From Promethearchaeota archaeon (GTDB lineage: Archaea > Asgardarchaeota > Lokiarchaeia > Sigyniarchaeales > Promethearchaeaceae), in contig JAFGBS010000001.1 of NCBI GenBank assembly GCA_016933055.1, positions 186,001-250,000 of the forward strand: 64,000 nucleotides of DNA. The letters are read 5' to 3'. Positions within the stretch are counted from its first letter, which is position 1; each line of letters begins with the position of its first letter. Both the position numbers and the translations under genes were made by a program. The notes under the pieces were generated by a model. The model saw only the letters and a list, made by a program, of their open reading frames with translations, was not told where the DNA came from and searched no databases. Positions 33,732-42,851 of this stretch are shown in pieces.

Positions 33732-34719
33732 TTAGATTTTTCTCCCGTACATTTTCACACAATAATGCGACTAAGGATTCCAATTGAAGAGCCATATCTG
33801 AGCCTAATGTTAAACGAAAATCGATCACACCTATTCCTTCTAATATATTAGAAATGTTTTCGATAGGAATGGATTGAGAGGTAAGAATCCAATCTAACAA
33901 CTGATACAAAAAATTACGTCCGGAAAAATGAAAATCCCTTTGTAAAACGTTCACGCTTTTCTGAAAATTGGATTTAAGAACCTCATCAGCAAACTCAGAA
34001 AAATTTTTAGGATTCAAATACCCGGCAATCTCATATAATCCCGATGTATCATTCGTATCCAATTGTGAAAATATTTGAAGAAAATTAATAGCCTTGCGTA
34101 AATCTCCCATACTTATAAGATATAGCACTTCGAAAGTGTTTTGGGGCAAGTTCAAATCTTCCTTAATCGCAATATCGCGTAATTTGTTTAATACAATTTC
34201 TTTTGGAAGAGGTGAAAATCGAAATAATGCACAACGAGATAAAAGGGGGTCAATTAATCGGTTTTCATAATTACACATTAATAAAAACCGGACATTTGGA
34301 GGAGAACGTTCAATTATTCGTCGTAATGCATGTTGGGGATCTTTTGGAATATTATCAGCTTCGTCTAAAATAACAAATTTAAGAGTGTCAGGTGGTAGGG
34401 AAATATTTTGAGTGATAGAAAATGATTTTATTTCATTCCTAACTGTATTCATTCGCACATTATCACTTGCGTTTAATTCCAAAATCAGTTCAGAAGAGAA
34501 ATTCTGTCCTAAAATGTCTTTTACAAATGCTACGGCACAAGATGTTTTTCCAGTTCCCGCGGGTCCTGAAAAAATCATATGCGGTATCTTTCTCTTCTTA
34601 GCAAAACTTTGAAGTGAAGCAACAATCCAACCTTGACCTTCAATTTCTTCCAACGAAGAGGGTCGATATTTTTCAACCCAAGGTAATGATTCTGTATATT
34701 CTCTTCCTCGACTAAACAC
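33724..34719 (-). CDS. rfcS: Replication factor C small subunit (RfcS)
   Basis: An active clamp-loader small subunit. It has LPWVEKYRPSSLEEIEGQ, Walker A GPAGTGKTS (52-60), ELNASDNVRMNTVR, Walker B FVILDEADNIPKDPQHALRR, sensor 1 in LLMCNYENRLIDP and the SRC arginine finger in LLSRCALFRF. The C-terminal collar domain is complete, and 331 residues is normal. It is the first RFC gene of the cluster, six bases after a GNAT gene. Archaeal loaders are usually one RfcL with four copies of RfcS; here the degenerate third gene suggests a mixed ring. Confidence 0.95.
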   Translation of the reverse strand: MFSRGREYTESLPWVEKYRPSSLEEIEGQGWIVASLQSFAKKRKIPHMIFSGPAGTGKTSCAVAFVKDILGQNFSSELILELNASDNVRMNTVRNEIKSFSITQNISLPPDTLKFVILDEADNIPKDPQHALRRIIERSPPNVRFLLMCNYENRLIDPLLSRCALFRFSPLPKEIVLNKLRDIAIKEDLNLPQNTFEVLYLISMGDLRKAINFLQIFSQLDTNDTSGLYEIAGYLNPKNFSEFADEVLKSNFQKSVNVLQRDFHFSGRNFLYQLLDWILTSQSIPIENISNILEGIGVIDFRLTLGSDMALQLESLVALLCENVREKNLNE

Positions 34720-34724
34720 GTGAA

Positions 34725-35210
34725 TTAATCCTCAAATTTTAGTTCCATAACTGTGTATGTAGGTCGAAATTTAAATTCATCAAACTCGAATTCATCATTG
34801 ATTTTATCGTGCAAAGCCGGATCTTGAGGGAGATTCACCTTCACCAGCCGAATATTAGATTTTCGTAATGATTCCAATGCCATCGTTAACAATCGTTTTC
34901 CTAATGATCTCCCTCTGTATTCTTTATCCACATGTATTTGTTTAATATAAGCCTCTGATGTACCAAAAGGATCCACTCGTAATTCGCTAAAGATCATTCC
35001 TGCAAGGTTCCTTGTCTTCTTATCTACAGCAACAAACGTACCATGCCGTTGTAAGGGATCAAAAATCCTTCGCATTATTCCCCAATCAAACCGTTTTTCG
35101 TCAAAAGGCTCATTTTTTTCTTTCTCTTTCACAAGATTGCGTGTTAATCGCTCAATTTCATCTTTATCTTCGGGTAATACCATTCGTAATTCGAATTCTT
35201 CCTTGTCCAT
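34725..35210 (-). CDS. GNAT-family N-acetyltransferase
   Basis: A 161-residue GNAT fold protein. The acetyl-CoA-binding motif A is seen as IKQIHVDKEYRGRSLGKRLL (about 108-127), with the R-G-x-x-L-G-K pattern of the pyrophosphate loop, followed by helix TMALESLRKSN and a typical last strand YTVMELKFED. The N-terminal strand ELRMVLPEDKDEIERL is also typical. It is the first gene of the run leading to RfcS, and the spacing (five bases) suggests co-transcription. The acceptor (protein N-terminus, lysine or small molecule) cannot be told. Confidence 0.85.
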   Translation of the reverse strand: MDKEEFELRMVLPEDKDEIERLTRNLVKEKEKNEPFDEKRFDWGIMRRIFDPLQRHGTFVAVDKKTRNLAGMIFSELRVDPFGTSEAYIKQIHVDKEYRGRSLGKRLLTMALESLRKSNIRLVKVNLPQDPALHDKINDEFEFDEFKFRPTYTVMELKFED

Positions 35211-35373
35211 TATGATTTCACAGATGAATATGGGTTGACATCTTTTTTAAAATTACTTAAGAGTGAACTAAAATGGCATACTTTTAATATGAAACACTGC
35301 CAATCTTATCCCAGAGATTACTTTGTGTACAAATTAGCTCCTACTCCTTGCTCCGACAAAATTCGTGAAAGAA

Positions 35374-37116
35374 ATGAAAAAATTCTTGAAAAACCTTAGG
35401 ATTATTACCTTTCTCTGCCTAATTAATGGTGGTTTGATTTATCTTGCAATATATATTCGTTCACCTACTTATGAAATACTTGCTCCTTTTGATTCAGTTT
35501 TCGAAGGAACCGCACCCGGTCAGCAAGTAGTGAATTTTTTTCGACAAGTATTTGATTTTGATTGGGAATTAGGATTAGATTATGATTATGATCCTCTTGA
35601 GGAAATGGAACCACAATCCTATGAGCGATTTGGTTCCTCTTATACACCTTTTAAATCCAAACGTATCCAACAAATCATGAATATTACCCCTATTTTATCA
35701 CCGGATAATTCAGAAGCACTCTTATTAGGATTAATTAAAAATTCAACCTCAAAATTGTATATTGAACAAATGTATATTTATCATGAACCCGAAACTAGTG
35801 GTATCATCCAAGCTATCATCGATGCTCAAGCACGTGGTGTGGAAGTAAAAGTAATTGTGGGAGAAGGAAATGATAAATCACGAGAAACTGCAACAAATTT
35901 AACCAGTTATGGAATAAACGTTCGAATATCTGTCGAAAAAGCTGCAAACGGTAACTATTTCGATGTGATGCACAATAAAGGCGTTATATCAGATGATCGA
36001 GTGTTGATAACTAGTATCAACTGGTCCCCCACTTCTATTTTTGACAACCGCGAAACTGGTGTTATAGTGGAATCATCCTTAGTAGCAGCTTATTATAAGA
36101 TGCTATTTGATTATGATTGGATTGCAAGCGAAGTATATGATCCCCTAGTACATTTCACTGATTCACACCCAATCCCCCAAATTTCTTCATCCCTACTACC
36201 ACTTGATTATAAACCACAATTTACTACTCCTTACACCTTTACTGGGGGCTTTGAGGTAGATGTGATGACCTCACCTGATAACTGTTTCGAGATTATTGAG
36301 AAAATTTTGCTCAATGCTCAACAATCAATTTATATCTCCGTTTATACCCTTAGTTCCCCATATTTATTAGAAGTATTGCGAGATCGTGTGGCGAAGGGTT
36401 TGGATGTCCGCATTTTATTGGAAGAAAATACAACATCTGCTTGGGAGAAGAAATATAACCGTCATGCCCTGTATAATCTTAGTGAAATCGGGGCGGATGG
36501 AAGCTTCGCTCAAGGCAAATGGGCAGGTGCTAAAAATGAATTTCGCTATCAGCATTCTAAATATGCAATTATTGATAATAAGACCCTGATAATATCTAGT
36601 GGTAACTGGGCACGTTCTTCTTGTCCTAAACCACAAGACGACGGAGATGTAGATGGAAATCGAGACTGGTGGATCATTATTTATGGAACTGGAGATCTAG
36701 CGGTAACATTAACCACATCTACGGATACTAAGACGGAAGAGCAAACTCATTTATCTTTGGATGTGGAAAATCCCCAAGATTATACTATAAGGGAAATCTC
36801 CTTAAATATTCAACCCCAATCGTATCTTGAGATTGTACAGAATCTTCGTATGGCGAATGGATCAACAAGTGTGAATCTAGCAGCTTATGATATACAGCAA
36901 TTCATCGGGTCCGTCCGTTTTACTAAATTTGGCATCCATAATGTCGCCATAGATATTCAATATATATTGAATGGTTCACCCGCAGTACAACATACTCAAT
37001 TTGAATTCAGCGTTTTAAAAAATGAAAAAGAAATTTTTCTTTATTATATTCTTCCTACTATTGGAGGAATAATTGTCGTGGGAGTAGTGATAGTAATTTC
37101 AAAACTGAAAATGTAA
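35374..37116 (+). CDS. Membrane-anchored phospholipase D-like protein
   Basis: A PLD-superfamily protein with two catalytic HKD motifs: HNKGVISD starting at about His200 and HSKYAIID starting at about His394, each followed by the conserved S-x-N-W (SINWS, SGNWA). An N-terminal helix (LRIITFLCLINGGLIYLAIY) and a C-terminal hydrophobic helix (about 555-577) place the catalytic part outside the membrane. The acidic Asp/Tyr-rich region after the first helix is a linker. I choose the ATG at 35374; a GTG at 35365 also lies in frame. Phospholipase, cardiolipin-synthase-like or nuclease activity is possible. It is a single-gene plus-strand unit. Confidence 0.9.
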   Translation: MKKFLKNLRIITFLCLINGGLIYLAIYIRSPTYEILAPFDSVFEGTAPGQQVVNFFRQVFDFDWELGLDYDYDPLEEMEPQSYERFGSSYTPFKSKRIQQIMNITPILSPDNSEALLLGLIKNSTSKLYIEQMYIYHEPETSGIIQAIIDAQARGVEVKVIVGEGNDKSRETATNLTSYGINVRISVEKAANGNYFDVMHNKGVISDDRVLITSINWSPTSIFDNRETGVIVESSLVAAYYKMLFDYDWIASEVYDPLVHFTDSHPIPQISSSLLPLDYKPQFTTPYTFTGGFEVDVMTSPDNCFEIIEKILLNAQQSIYISVYTLSSPYLLEVLRDRVAKGLDVRILLEENTTSAWEKKYNRHALYNLSEIGADGSFAQGKWAGAKNEFRYQHSKYAIIDNKTLIISSGNWARSSCPKPQDDGDVDGNRDWWIIIYGTGDLAVTLTTSTDTKTEEQTHLSLDVENPQDYTIREISLNIQPQSYLEIVQNLRMANGSTSVNLAAYDIQQFIGSVRFTKFGIHNVAIDIQYILNGSPAVQHTQFEFSVLKNEKEIFLYYILPTIGGIIVVGVVIVISKLKM

Positions 37117-37135
37117 AATAATTTGTGACTTTCTT

Positions 37136-37411
37136 TTATCCGCCACCACGGTTTATCCATTCCGCGATATCCTCATTTTTCGTGCCACATGAGGGACAGG
37201 TATCACGTACTCCCCACACATCCAAGTTAAGATGTACACGAGTTAAGAGTTCTCCACAATTTGTGCACACTACATATTTCGCCCCACAGTTCTCACACAT
37301 CTTAAGTGAAGATTTTTCCACAAAAGGGTATCTCCTTTTTAGAATTGAATCAATCACCGTTCTAAACGCCGTACCACCACATTCATCACAAGTTGACATA
37401 ATACCTACCAT
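37136..37411 (-). CDS. Double zinc-ribbon protein
   Basis: A 91-residue protein with four CxxC knuckles: C8/C11, C39/C42, C49/C52 and C72/C75. The likely pairing is two zinc sites (first with second or third, last with the remaining). It has a Lys/Arg-rich linker (SILKRRYPFVEKSSLK) and ends with an acidic-then-Gly tail. Zinc-ribbon proteins of this size often act as adaptors in nucleic-acid or signalling complexes. It is the last gene of the run from the GTPase fusion and converges with the PLD gene. Two starts are possible (residues 1 and 5). Confidence 0.75.
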   Translation of the reverse strand: MVGIMSTCDECGGTAFRTVIDSILKRRYPFVEKSSLKMCENCGAKYVVCTNCGELLTRVHLNLDVWGVRDTCPSCGTKNEDIAEWINRGGG

Positions 37412-37435
37412 ATCTTAATCTCCTTTATTTCTTTT

Positions 37436-37843
37436 CTAAACACTGGTTAAATCTTGATACAGTCGGGGAATTAACTCTTTATATTCATCATTTTCGATAT
37501 TACTGAGAATATTTGCTGCTATTTTGTTCAGAATTTCACGGTAATTATTAATCCTCTCATCTCGGCGTAACAATAATGCCACAATATAATTTTCTACTTC
37601 AATATGCTTTTCTCCTAATCCCGAGAAGAAAGAAACTACCTTGTTATTCTTCAGTGTTAATGATGAAAATCCGGGTTCGAGAGAGGAAGAAACTCCACGA
37701 TGTGAACCATAGATTTGTGTTAATAAATTATTTGTAATCTTTAGGGATTCCGGATAACTAGCTATTAAGATAGGACCGATTTCATTATCCCATTGCAAAA
37801 CCATAATTCCTAGAGGCATGTCTATATTGTCACCTTTACTCAT
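37436..37843 (-). CDS. Longin-like domain protein
   Basis: A 135-residue protein with the Asgard longin-like start GIMVLQWDNEIGPILIASYPE. The hydrophobic strand followed by D/N-x-x-GP-x-I resembles the longin domains of NPRL2/TRAPP-type proteins and the protein at 50489-50977 here (YFDVRYGPKIILGS). A helix (about 30-45), two strands (FSSLTLKNNKVVSFF, VENYIVALLL) and C-terminal helices complete the fold. There are no enzymatic residues. It lies between the zinc ribbon and DUF498 genes in the module headed by the GTPase fusion. A GTPase partner or exchange-factor-like role is inferred from family context. Confidence 0.65.
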   Translation of the reverse strand: MSKGDNIDMPLGIMVLQWDNEIGPILIASYPESLKITNNLLTQIYGSHRGVSSSLEPGFSSLTLKNNKVVSFFSGLGEKHIEVENYIVALLLRRDERINNYREILNKIAANILSNIENDEYKELIPRLYQDLTSV

Positions 37844-37940
37844 TAGTCACTAGTATTATAATAATTTAGAAGGATTTAACCTAACAATCTACTGGTTTTC
37901 TAATATTCTTCAATTCTTCATCTCTTCTCTTCTTCATTTA

Positions 37941-38303
37941 TCAACAGGTAGTATGAAAAACTGCAGCTACATTCTTTCTTTCCGAAAATATTTGGTTGAA
38001 CTTATCGATTAAATTTGGGGTAGTTTCCATGTGGATTTCAATATCGAGACTCTCCAACAAAACCTCTGCTTCGGGTTGAATGGGTAATACACCGGTTTGT
38101 CCTTTTCCAATAAATAAAATTTCTGGTTCGTAGGAAAGCAAGTACTTTATTTCTTCAACCCCTAATGACCGATGACCATGAATTCGGGGACTTTTCTTCT
38201 TGTTTCTTTTTTCTGTTTTACCAGACGGAAGAATATACACATCATGTGAATATAATTGCCCATCTATAGTGATTGATCCAAAACGAGTGTCATCAATTAT
38301 CAT
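37941..38303 (-). CDS. Mth938-like domain protein (DUF498 / NDUFAF3-related)
   Basis: A 120-residue protein of the Mth938/DUF498 family, which includes the mitochondrial complex I assembly factor NDUFAF3. Characteristic pieces are FGSITIDGQLYSHDVYILPSG, the HRSLGVEEIKYLL helix, PEILFIGKGQTGVLPI and the C-terminal ERKNVAAVFHTTC, including the final Cys. The fold is a Rossmann-like alpha/beta sandwich and the biochemical role is unknown. It lies between the coiled-coil/winged-helix gene and the longin-like gene, probably in one transcript. Confidence 0.9.
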   Translation of the reverse strand: MIIDDTRFGSITIDGQLYSHDVYILPSGKTEKRNKKKSPRIHGHRSLGVEEIKYLLSYEPEILFIGKGQTGVLPIQPEAEVLLESLDIEIHMETTPNLIDKFNQIFSERKNVAAVFHTTC

Positions 38304-38344
38304 CGCACAGAATGTAAAGAAAAAAAAAATATAAAGAATTTGAT

Positions 38345-39400
38345 TTAGCTAACTAAGTGGACTTTTTTCGTTTCCGCATCGATTTCCATGATGCCTTCGT
38401 TGACGTATTCTTCCACATATTTCTTACAAGTAACTAATGGAATTCCTACAGCTTTCGACATGTTAGCTATATCCATGTTTCCGATATCCCTTACTATGAA
38501 AAAAATTTTAAAAATAGGTTCCTTTTCCATGAATTTTCGTAGTTTATCAAAATTTTTGAGAATTGGTTCACTTTTTTTCTTAAATTCTGCTACAGATGAT
38601 TGATTAAACATTAATTGTTCATAATTTTTTACAGATTCATCCAATTCCGTTTGAACTTTATCGAATTTTCGAATTAAATCCTCATACTTTGTTTTTAACT
38701 CATCATACGCATGAGATTTCCTTCTCGCATCGGTTAATTCTTCTTTAGTATTCATGTCTTTTTCCAATAATTGAGTTTCGAGATCTTTAATTTTGTTGAA
38801 TGCCCCATCTCGTTCCGAAAAAATTTGCTGCTTTAAATCTGCCTCAAGTTTTCCTTTTTCTTCGATTAGTAACAAATCCTTCTGACGGACTTCATCTTGC
38901 AATCTGCCACTTAATTTTTTCTCCTCTTCAATGACTTTATTGAGTTCTTGGAGGCGAATTTTTAAACCTTGAATTTCATTTTCCTTCAATTGTATTTCTG
39001 AGCGTTTTGTGGTAAGTTCTGCTCTTAAATCCCCCATTTGGGTAAAGGATTCTTCGAATTTTTTATTAATTATTTCTTGGGTTTTTTCACTCCCGATTAA
39101 ATCTTGCTCAAGCTCCGCAATTCTCCCATATGTCATCTCTAAATTATGGTCTTTCTCCTTTAAATCCGTTCTTTGTTTAGCAATCATTCGTTTTAATTCT
39201 TCTACATCTGCGGGAACATCAAACATATGATCAATTTTTTGCTTTTGTTCCTGAATTACCTTCTGCAGATCTTCAATCATTTTGTTTTGTTTCTGAATAT
39301 GTTCTCTTAAGCGATCCATTTGATTCTTTTGTACTGCCGCTTCTTTTTCAGTTGCGGAAATATTAGCAAGAACTTTTTCCAATTCTTCTTTATCACCCAT
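38345..39400 (-). CDS. Coiled-coil protein with C-terminal winged helix
   Basis: A 351-residue protein. Residues 5-275 are an almost uninterrupted coiled coil, rich in Glu, Lys and Leu (for example LRAELTTKRSEIQLKENEIQ). Residues 285-351 form a compact winged-helix-like domain with IANMSKAVGIPLVTCKKYVE as putative helix-turn-helix and IMEIDAETKKVHLV as the wing. Such winged helices occur in both DNA-binding and ESCRT/trafficking proteins. It sits directly downstream of the longin-GTPase fusion gene and upstream of DUF498. A scaffold or effector role is possible but inferred. Confidence 0.75.
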   Translation of the reverse strand: MGDKEELEKVLANISATEKEAAVQKNQMDRLREHIQKQNKMIEDLQKVIQEQKQKIDHMFDVPADVEELKRMIAKQRTDLKEKDHNLEMTYGRIAELEQDLIGSEKTQEIINKKFEESFTQMGDLRAELTTKRSEIQLKENEIQGLKIRLQELNKVIEEEKKLSGRLQDEVRQKDLLLIEEKGKLEADLKQQIFSERDGAFNKIKDLETQLLEKDMNTKEELTDARRKSHAYDELKTKYEDLIRKFDKVQTELDESVKNYEQLMFNQSSVAEFKKKSEPILKNFDKLRKFMEKEPIFKIFFIVRDIGNMDIANMSKAVGIPLVTCKKYVEEYVNEGIMEIDAETKKVHLVS

Positions 39401-39549
39401 TATAAATGCACTCCATTACAAAAGTAATATTGATTGTGAAGTTGATTAGGTAGGATCTGCATTTTATTTCCTAAATAATCTATGCTAAATATGCACTCCA
39501 CTCCACGAAGGGAAAAAAAAGAATTCTTTTTTTATCTGTTCTTCCAAAC

Positions 39550-41397
39550 CTATTCTTTTTCTGACCGGTTTTTTAATTCTTCTTTTAATTGTTCTTGCAG
39601 CTGTTCTAAATTTTCGATTTGACTCTTTATGGAGGGTTCTAATTCCTCCAATTTTTTCTGTTTTTGCTCGAATTCTTCGTTAGAAATTGTTCCCAAGATG
39701 TTTTCCATGTCTAAATCAATTATATGTTTGGAGATATCGGTTAATCTCAATTTTAAATCCATGATTTGCATTCCAATTTCATTGATCCTCTGGCGTAACG
39801 ATTGATCAGAGCTAATCTCCGAGGTTTTCTCAACAGTTGTTGGTGTGTTGGGGAGAGGAGGTGAACTTTTCAATTTTTGTATGGAGGGTCTTAAGTTTGG
39901 TGGTGGTATGGGTTTAGGAGGAGCTTGAGGATCGTTTGACACTGAGGGAGGAACGGATATCGATGCGTCCGTATGAGTATTTTCTTTGGAATTAGAAGAT
40001 AGGGTGAGATCGGGACTATGATCAGTAGGGGGAATTGGTGGTTTTGCAACTGGTTTCTTAATTTTCGGTTTTGGTAACACAGAGGAAGAATTCAAGCCCT
40101 TTAGCATCATGTCCAGTTGGTCTAAGTTTGAAGATGGTTTTGGTTTCGTTCCTTGAGGAATTGATGCAGTTTTTGGTGGAATTTGAGGCGGAATTTTATT
40201 AATTGTGGATTTGATTGAACTTGGTAAAGTATCACGTGCGGGAATTTCTTCTTTTATTTGTTCTTCTCCCGGTTCAGACGAGACTTCGATGACTGGAGGA
40301 AATATATCAGAGTTGGTCTCTATTTGTGTGGATGACACCGTTATCGTTTCTTTCTCGACATTTTTCAAGATATTTTGGATTTTTAGAGCTTTCTCTTGAA
40401 ATTCTTGAGAAACCACATCATCACCCAAGGTTAAACATAAATCTGCCACATCCATAAAAATTGTAACAGCTTGTTCGAAATCACCGTTTTCTAGTGCATA
40501 TTCCGCAGCAGCTAATTTTTTATCCCTATCGATGAGAGGCTTTAATAAAGGAGATACTTCTGCGGACATTTCTAGAATATCAGCAATTATGGTGATCATT
40601 TTATCTCGGTTTGTGGGATCCGTAGCAACCATTGAATATGCTTTCACATTCAACATACGTTCTAAATCTGAAATTGGGAGTGCATTGGGGAGATCTTGTT
40701 TATTCCCAATTACTGCTTGGTGAGCAAATGGTGCTTCCTTTCTGATCAATTCTGTGAAAAACTTGCTCTTTTCAACATTTTCAAGTGTAGAATCGGTAAT
40801 AATAAGCACAGCATCGGATCCATGAACGAAATTATTCCAAAGAAACGAAAATTGTTCTTGACCTGCAAAATCCCATAGGTGAAAATGAAGATTTCCGATT
40901 TTTATTGTCGCAATATCTCCTGTAATGGTAGGAATGTGCTTTGTTGGTATTTCTTCTGCTCGAATCAAGCGAGTTATTGTCGTTTTTCCTACTCCGCTGA
41001 ATCCAACTAAAGAAATTTTCGGTCGCAAACTTTTATGGATAGTTTCAACTGTTGGATCAAATATTGCAAATGTTTTCGGATCAATATTATGTCCAAGAAC
41101 GCCTGCAAACATAGACAAGAATTCCTTTTTGCAGCGAGCAATTTCTTTTTCTATATTCTCGAATTTATCTGATAAATCAGAAATGAATAAAAACAACAGA
41201 TATTGATCCGATATCGGTAAATAAGTTATCCGGTATTTGTAGAAATCGTGGTATTTTATTTCTTCTAGGGGATATCTAAATGCATCTTTCATTATATTGC
41301 GTAATATCCCATCAAATGACTCCTCGTCCAAACTTTTTCCGTAGTTCTGGTCATAAATTAATTCCCCTTGTATGTAAATTTTAACGGCACGTAACAC
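39550..41397 (-). CDS. Longin-like / Arf-Rab-type GTPase fusion with linker and C-terminal coiled coil
   Basis: A 615-residue multidomain protein. Residues 1-97 form a longin-like alpha/beta domain (AVKIYIQGELIYDQ, YLLFLFISDLSDKFENIE). Residues 126-280 are a small GTPase: P-loop GFSGVGKTT at 132-140, switch I Thr near 157-159, WDFAGQEQF at 175-183 and NKQD at 232-235. Residues 292-345 look like a TPR-type helical pair (AAAEYALENGDFEQAVTIF). Residues 370-530 are a Pro/Ser-rich linker with PKPKIKKP. Residues 535-615 are coiled coil with the SHOCT-like LGTISNEEFEQ. Switch II Gln is present, so hydrolysis should be normal. It heads the minus-strand module with coiled-coil, DUF498, longin and zinc-ribbon genes. 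Confidence 0.92.
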   Translation of the reverse strand: MLRAVKIYIQGELIYDQNYGKSLDEESFDGILRNIMKDAFRYPLEEIKYHDFYKYRITYLPISDQYLLFLFISDLSDKFENIEKEIARCKKEFLSMFAGVLGHNIDPKTFAIFDPTVETIHKSLRPKISLVGFSGVGKTTITRLIRAEEIPTKHIPTITGDIATIKIGNLHFHLWDFAGQEQFSFLWNNFVHGSDAVLIITDSTLENVEKSKFFTELIRKEAPFAHQAVIGNKQDLPNALPISDLERMLNVKAYSMVATDPTNRDKMITIIADILEMSAEVSPLLKPLIDRDKKLAAAEYALENGDFEQAVTIFMDVADLCLTLGDDVVSQEFQEKALKIQNILKNVEKETITVSSTQIETNSDIFPPVIEVSSEPGEEQIKEEIPARDTLPSSIKSTINKIPPQIPPKTASIPQGTKPKPSSNLDQLDMMLKGLNSSSVLPKPKIKKPVAKPPIPPTDHSPDLTLSSNSKENTHTDASISVPPSVSNDPQAPPKPIPPPNLRPSIQKLKSSPPLPNTPTTVEKTSEISSDQSLRQRINEIGMQIMDLKLRLTDISKHIIDLDMENILGTISNEEFEQKQKKLEELEPSIKSQIENLEQLQEQLKEELKNRSEKE

Positions 41398-41554
41398 AAT
41401 TATTCACTGTATGATTAGTTGGTTTTGAATTTTGGACTTTCTTTTTCCATTATTGAAGATACTCAGCACAAATGCTAATATTATGAAAAAGATAGTTATT
41501 TTGTTCGTAAATACGTTTGTAGGAATAATTCTGGGATTGATGGATTTGCTCTTT

Positions 41555-42049
41555 TCATAATTCATTTATGTGTTTAACGATGTCCGTGAAAATAACGTAT
41601 TTCTTTTCGTTTCGGGTGGTCTCATCTTCAATCTCTTTTTCGATTTTAATTAACTCATCAGAAATATCGAATTCTTTGAAATCTTCAATCTCGATTGAAG
41701 ATGAACTTTTATCCAATATTGTGATAAAGCGATTAATACTGGGAAGAAATTCAGAAAGGTCCACATGATCGGGGATTTTGGTCATAATAAACAGCTGTTT
41801 TCCATAGGTAAATACGAAATTGGTCCCTGAGATGGTTAATACCAAGGAATTTATTTCTTCAGAATTTAGCTCTAAAGCAACTCGAGAACGAGCATTTATA
41901 AAATCAAGCAAAGTGGTGGAAAGAACTCCACCTTTTTTAAAATCAATGAGAGAGGAACTCAAGATGAATCCATATTTATCTATGATTGCCACATCTGTGT
42001 TTAAACTCTCCTTAAGTTGTTTGCCAATTTCTTCGATGTTAACACTCAT
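41555..42049 (-). CDS. Roadblock/LC7-like domain protein
   Basis: A 164-residue protein with a Roadblock/LC7-type core, the fold of LAMTOR/Ragulator, dynein light chain and MglB proteins that regulate small GTPases. The segments NTDVAIIDKYGFILSSSL, LVLTISGTNFVFTYGKQLFIM and DLSEFLPSINRFITIL show the expected beta-alpha-beta order. An acidic helical extension (about 115-164) follows. I choose the ATG at 42049 with AGGAAAA upstream; a GTG at 42079 would add ten residues. It lies between UPF0280 and the longin-GTPase fusion on the same strand, fitting a GTPase-regulator pairing. Confidence 0.78.
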   Translation of the reverse strand: MSVNIEEIGKQLKESLNTDVAIIDKYGFILSSSLIDFKKGGVLSTTLLDFINARSRVALELNSEEINSLVLTISGTNFVFTYGKQLFIMTKIPDHVDLSEFLPSINRFITILDKSSSSIEIEDFKEFDISDELIKIEKEIEDETTRNEKKYVIFTDIVKHINEL

Positions 42050-42091
42050 TTTTCCTATAAGAAAATAGGAAAAAATCACCTTATAATTTTG

Positions 42092-42802
42092 TTACTCAGA
42101 AATAATTAATTCGGGAATCTTTCCTACTTTTGCTACCAATTCTCCGCAAGTAATGAACACTCCCTTAATAAAGTCCATTGATTTTGCTAATTCGAGGGTG
42201 GGCTCTAAGATACACCTGGTCTCATTTCTTTTTACGCTGTTTGCAATCTTAGTAGCAGCTGCATCTGCAATACCGGCCGAAGATGCACACACAGTGACGG
42301 TATCTGCCTCTCCTAAACTCGTTGCATGACCAAATGTTCCCGAACTCGTAGCAATCCCTAATGGATCACTCCCCCCTCGAAACAAAAAACTCACTGTATT
42401 TTTTAAATTGGTTGTTTTCGAGTAGAGATTGATAAAAATATCTTCGATTGAATGTATCTTAATCTCTCCTCCATTTTCAACGACTGCTATTTGTGCACCG
42501 TGACGAATCATTTCGTCACACATCGCATCAGCAAATACACCTGCCACAGAAGCCATAGGTCCAACATTTGCGAGAATTGCAGCATTCTGCATCTGGACAA
42601 CCACATCAAAAGTAGTTTCAATAGTAATGGGAGAGAAAGAGGTTTTAAATTCGGGATGCTTACGAATCACCTCTTCAAGTTGGGATCTAATACGAATCAA
42701 GTAATTCCTAGCAATTTTTACGTATTTTTCAGAATCTGTAATTATGGTGATATCTGATTCTTTTATTCGAAAGTGTTTTTTAATTCGGGGGAAAGATCGC
42801 AT
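42092..42802 (-). CDS. UPF0280 family protein (ApbE-like)
   Basis: A 236-residue archaeal conserved protein of the UPF0280 group, distantly related to ApbE FAD:protein transferases. The conserved core is visible as ANVGPMASVAGVFADAMCDE, VVENGGEIKIHS, the GTFGHATSLGEADTVTVCA segment and IADAAATKIAN. The ApbE metal and FAD contacts are recognised only in part. No flavoprotein gene is nearby. It is divergent from gamma-glutamyltransferase (49-base spacer) and lies upstream of the Roadblock-like gene, possibly in one transcript with it. Confidence 0.88.
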   Translation of the reverse strand: MRSFPRIKKHFRIKESDITIITDSEKYVKIARNYLIRIRSQLEEVIRKHPEFKTSFSPITIETTFDVVVQMQNAAILANVGPMASVAGVFADAMCDEMIRHGAQIAVVENGGEIKIHSIEDIFINLYSKTTNLKNTVSFLFRGGSDPLGIATSSGTFGHATSLGEADTVTVCASSAGIADAAATKIANSVKRNETRCILEPTLELAKSMDFIKGVFITCGELVAKVGKIPELIISE

Positions 42803-42851
42803 TATAATATCCTATATATTATTATGGAAGTAGAAGAAACCAAGTTATCAT

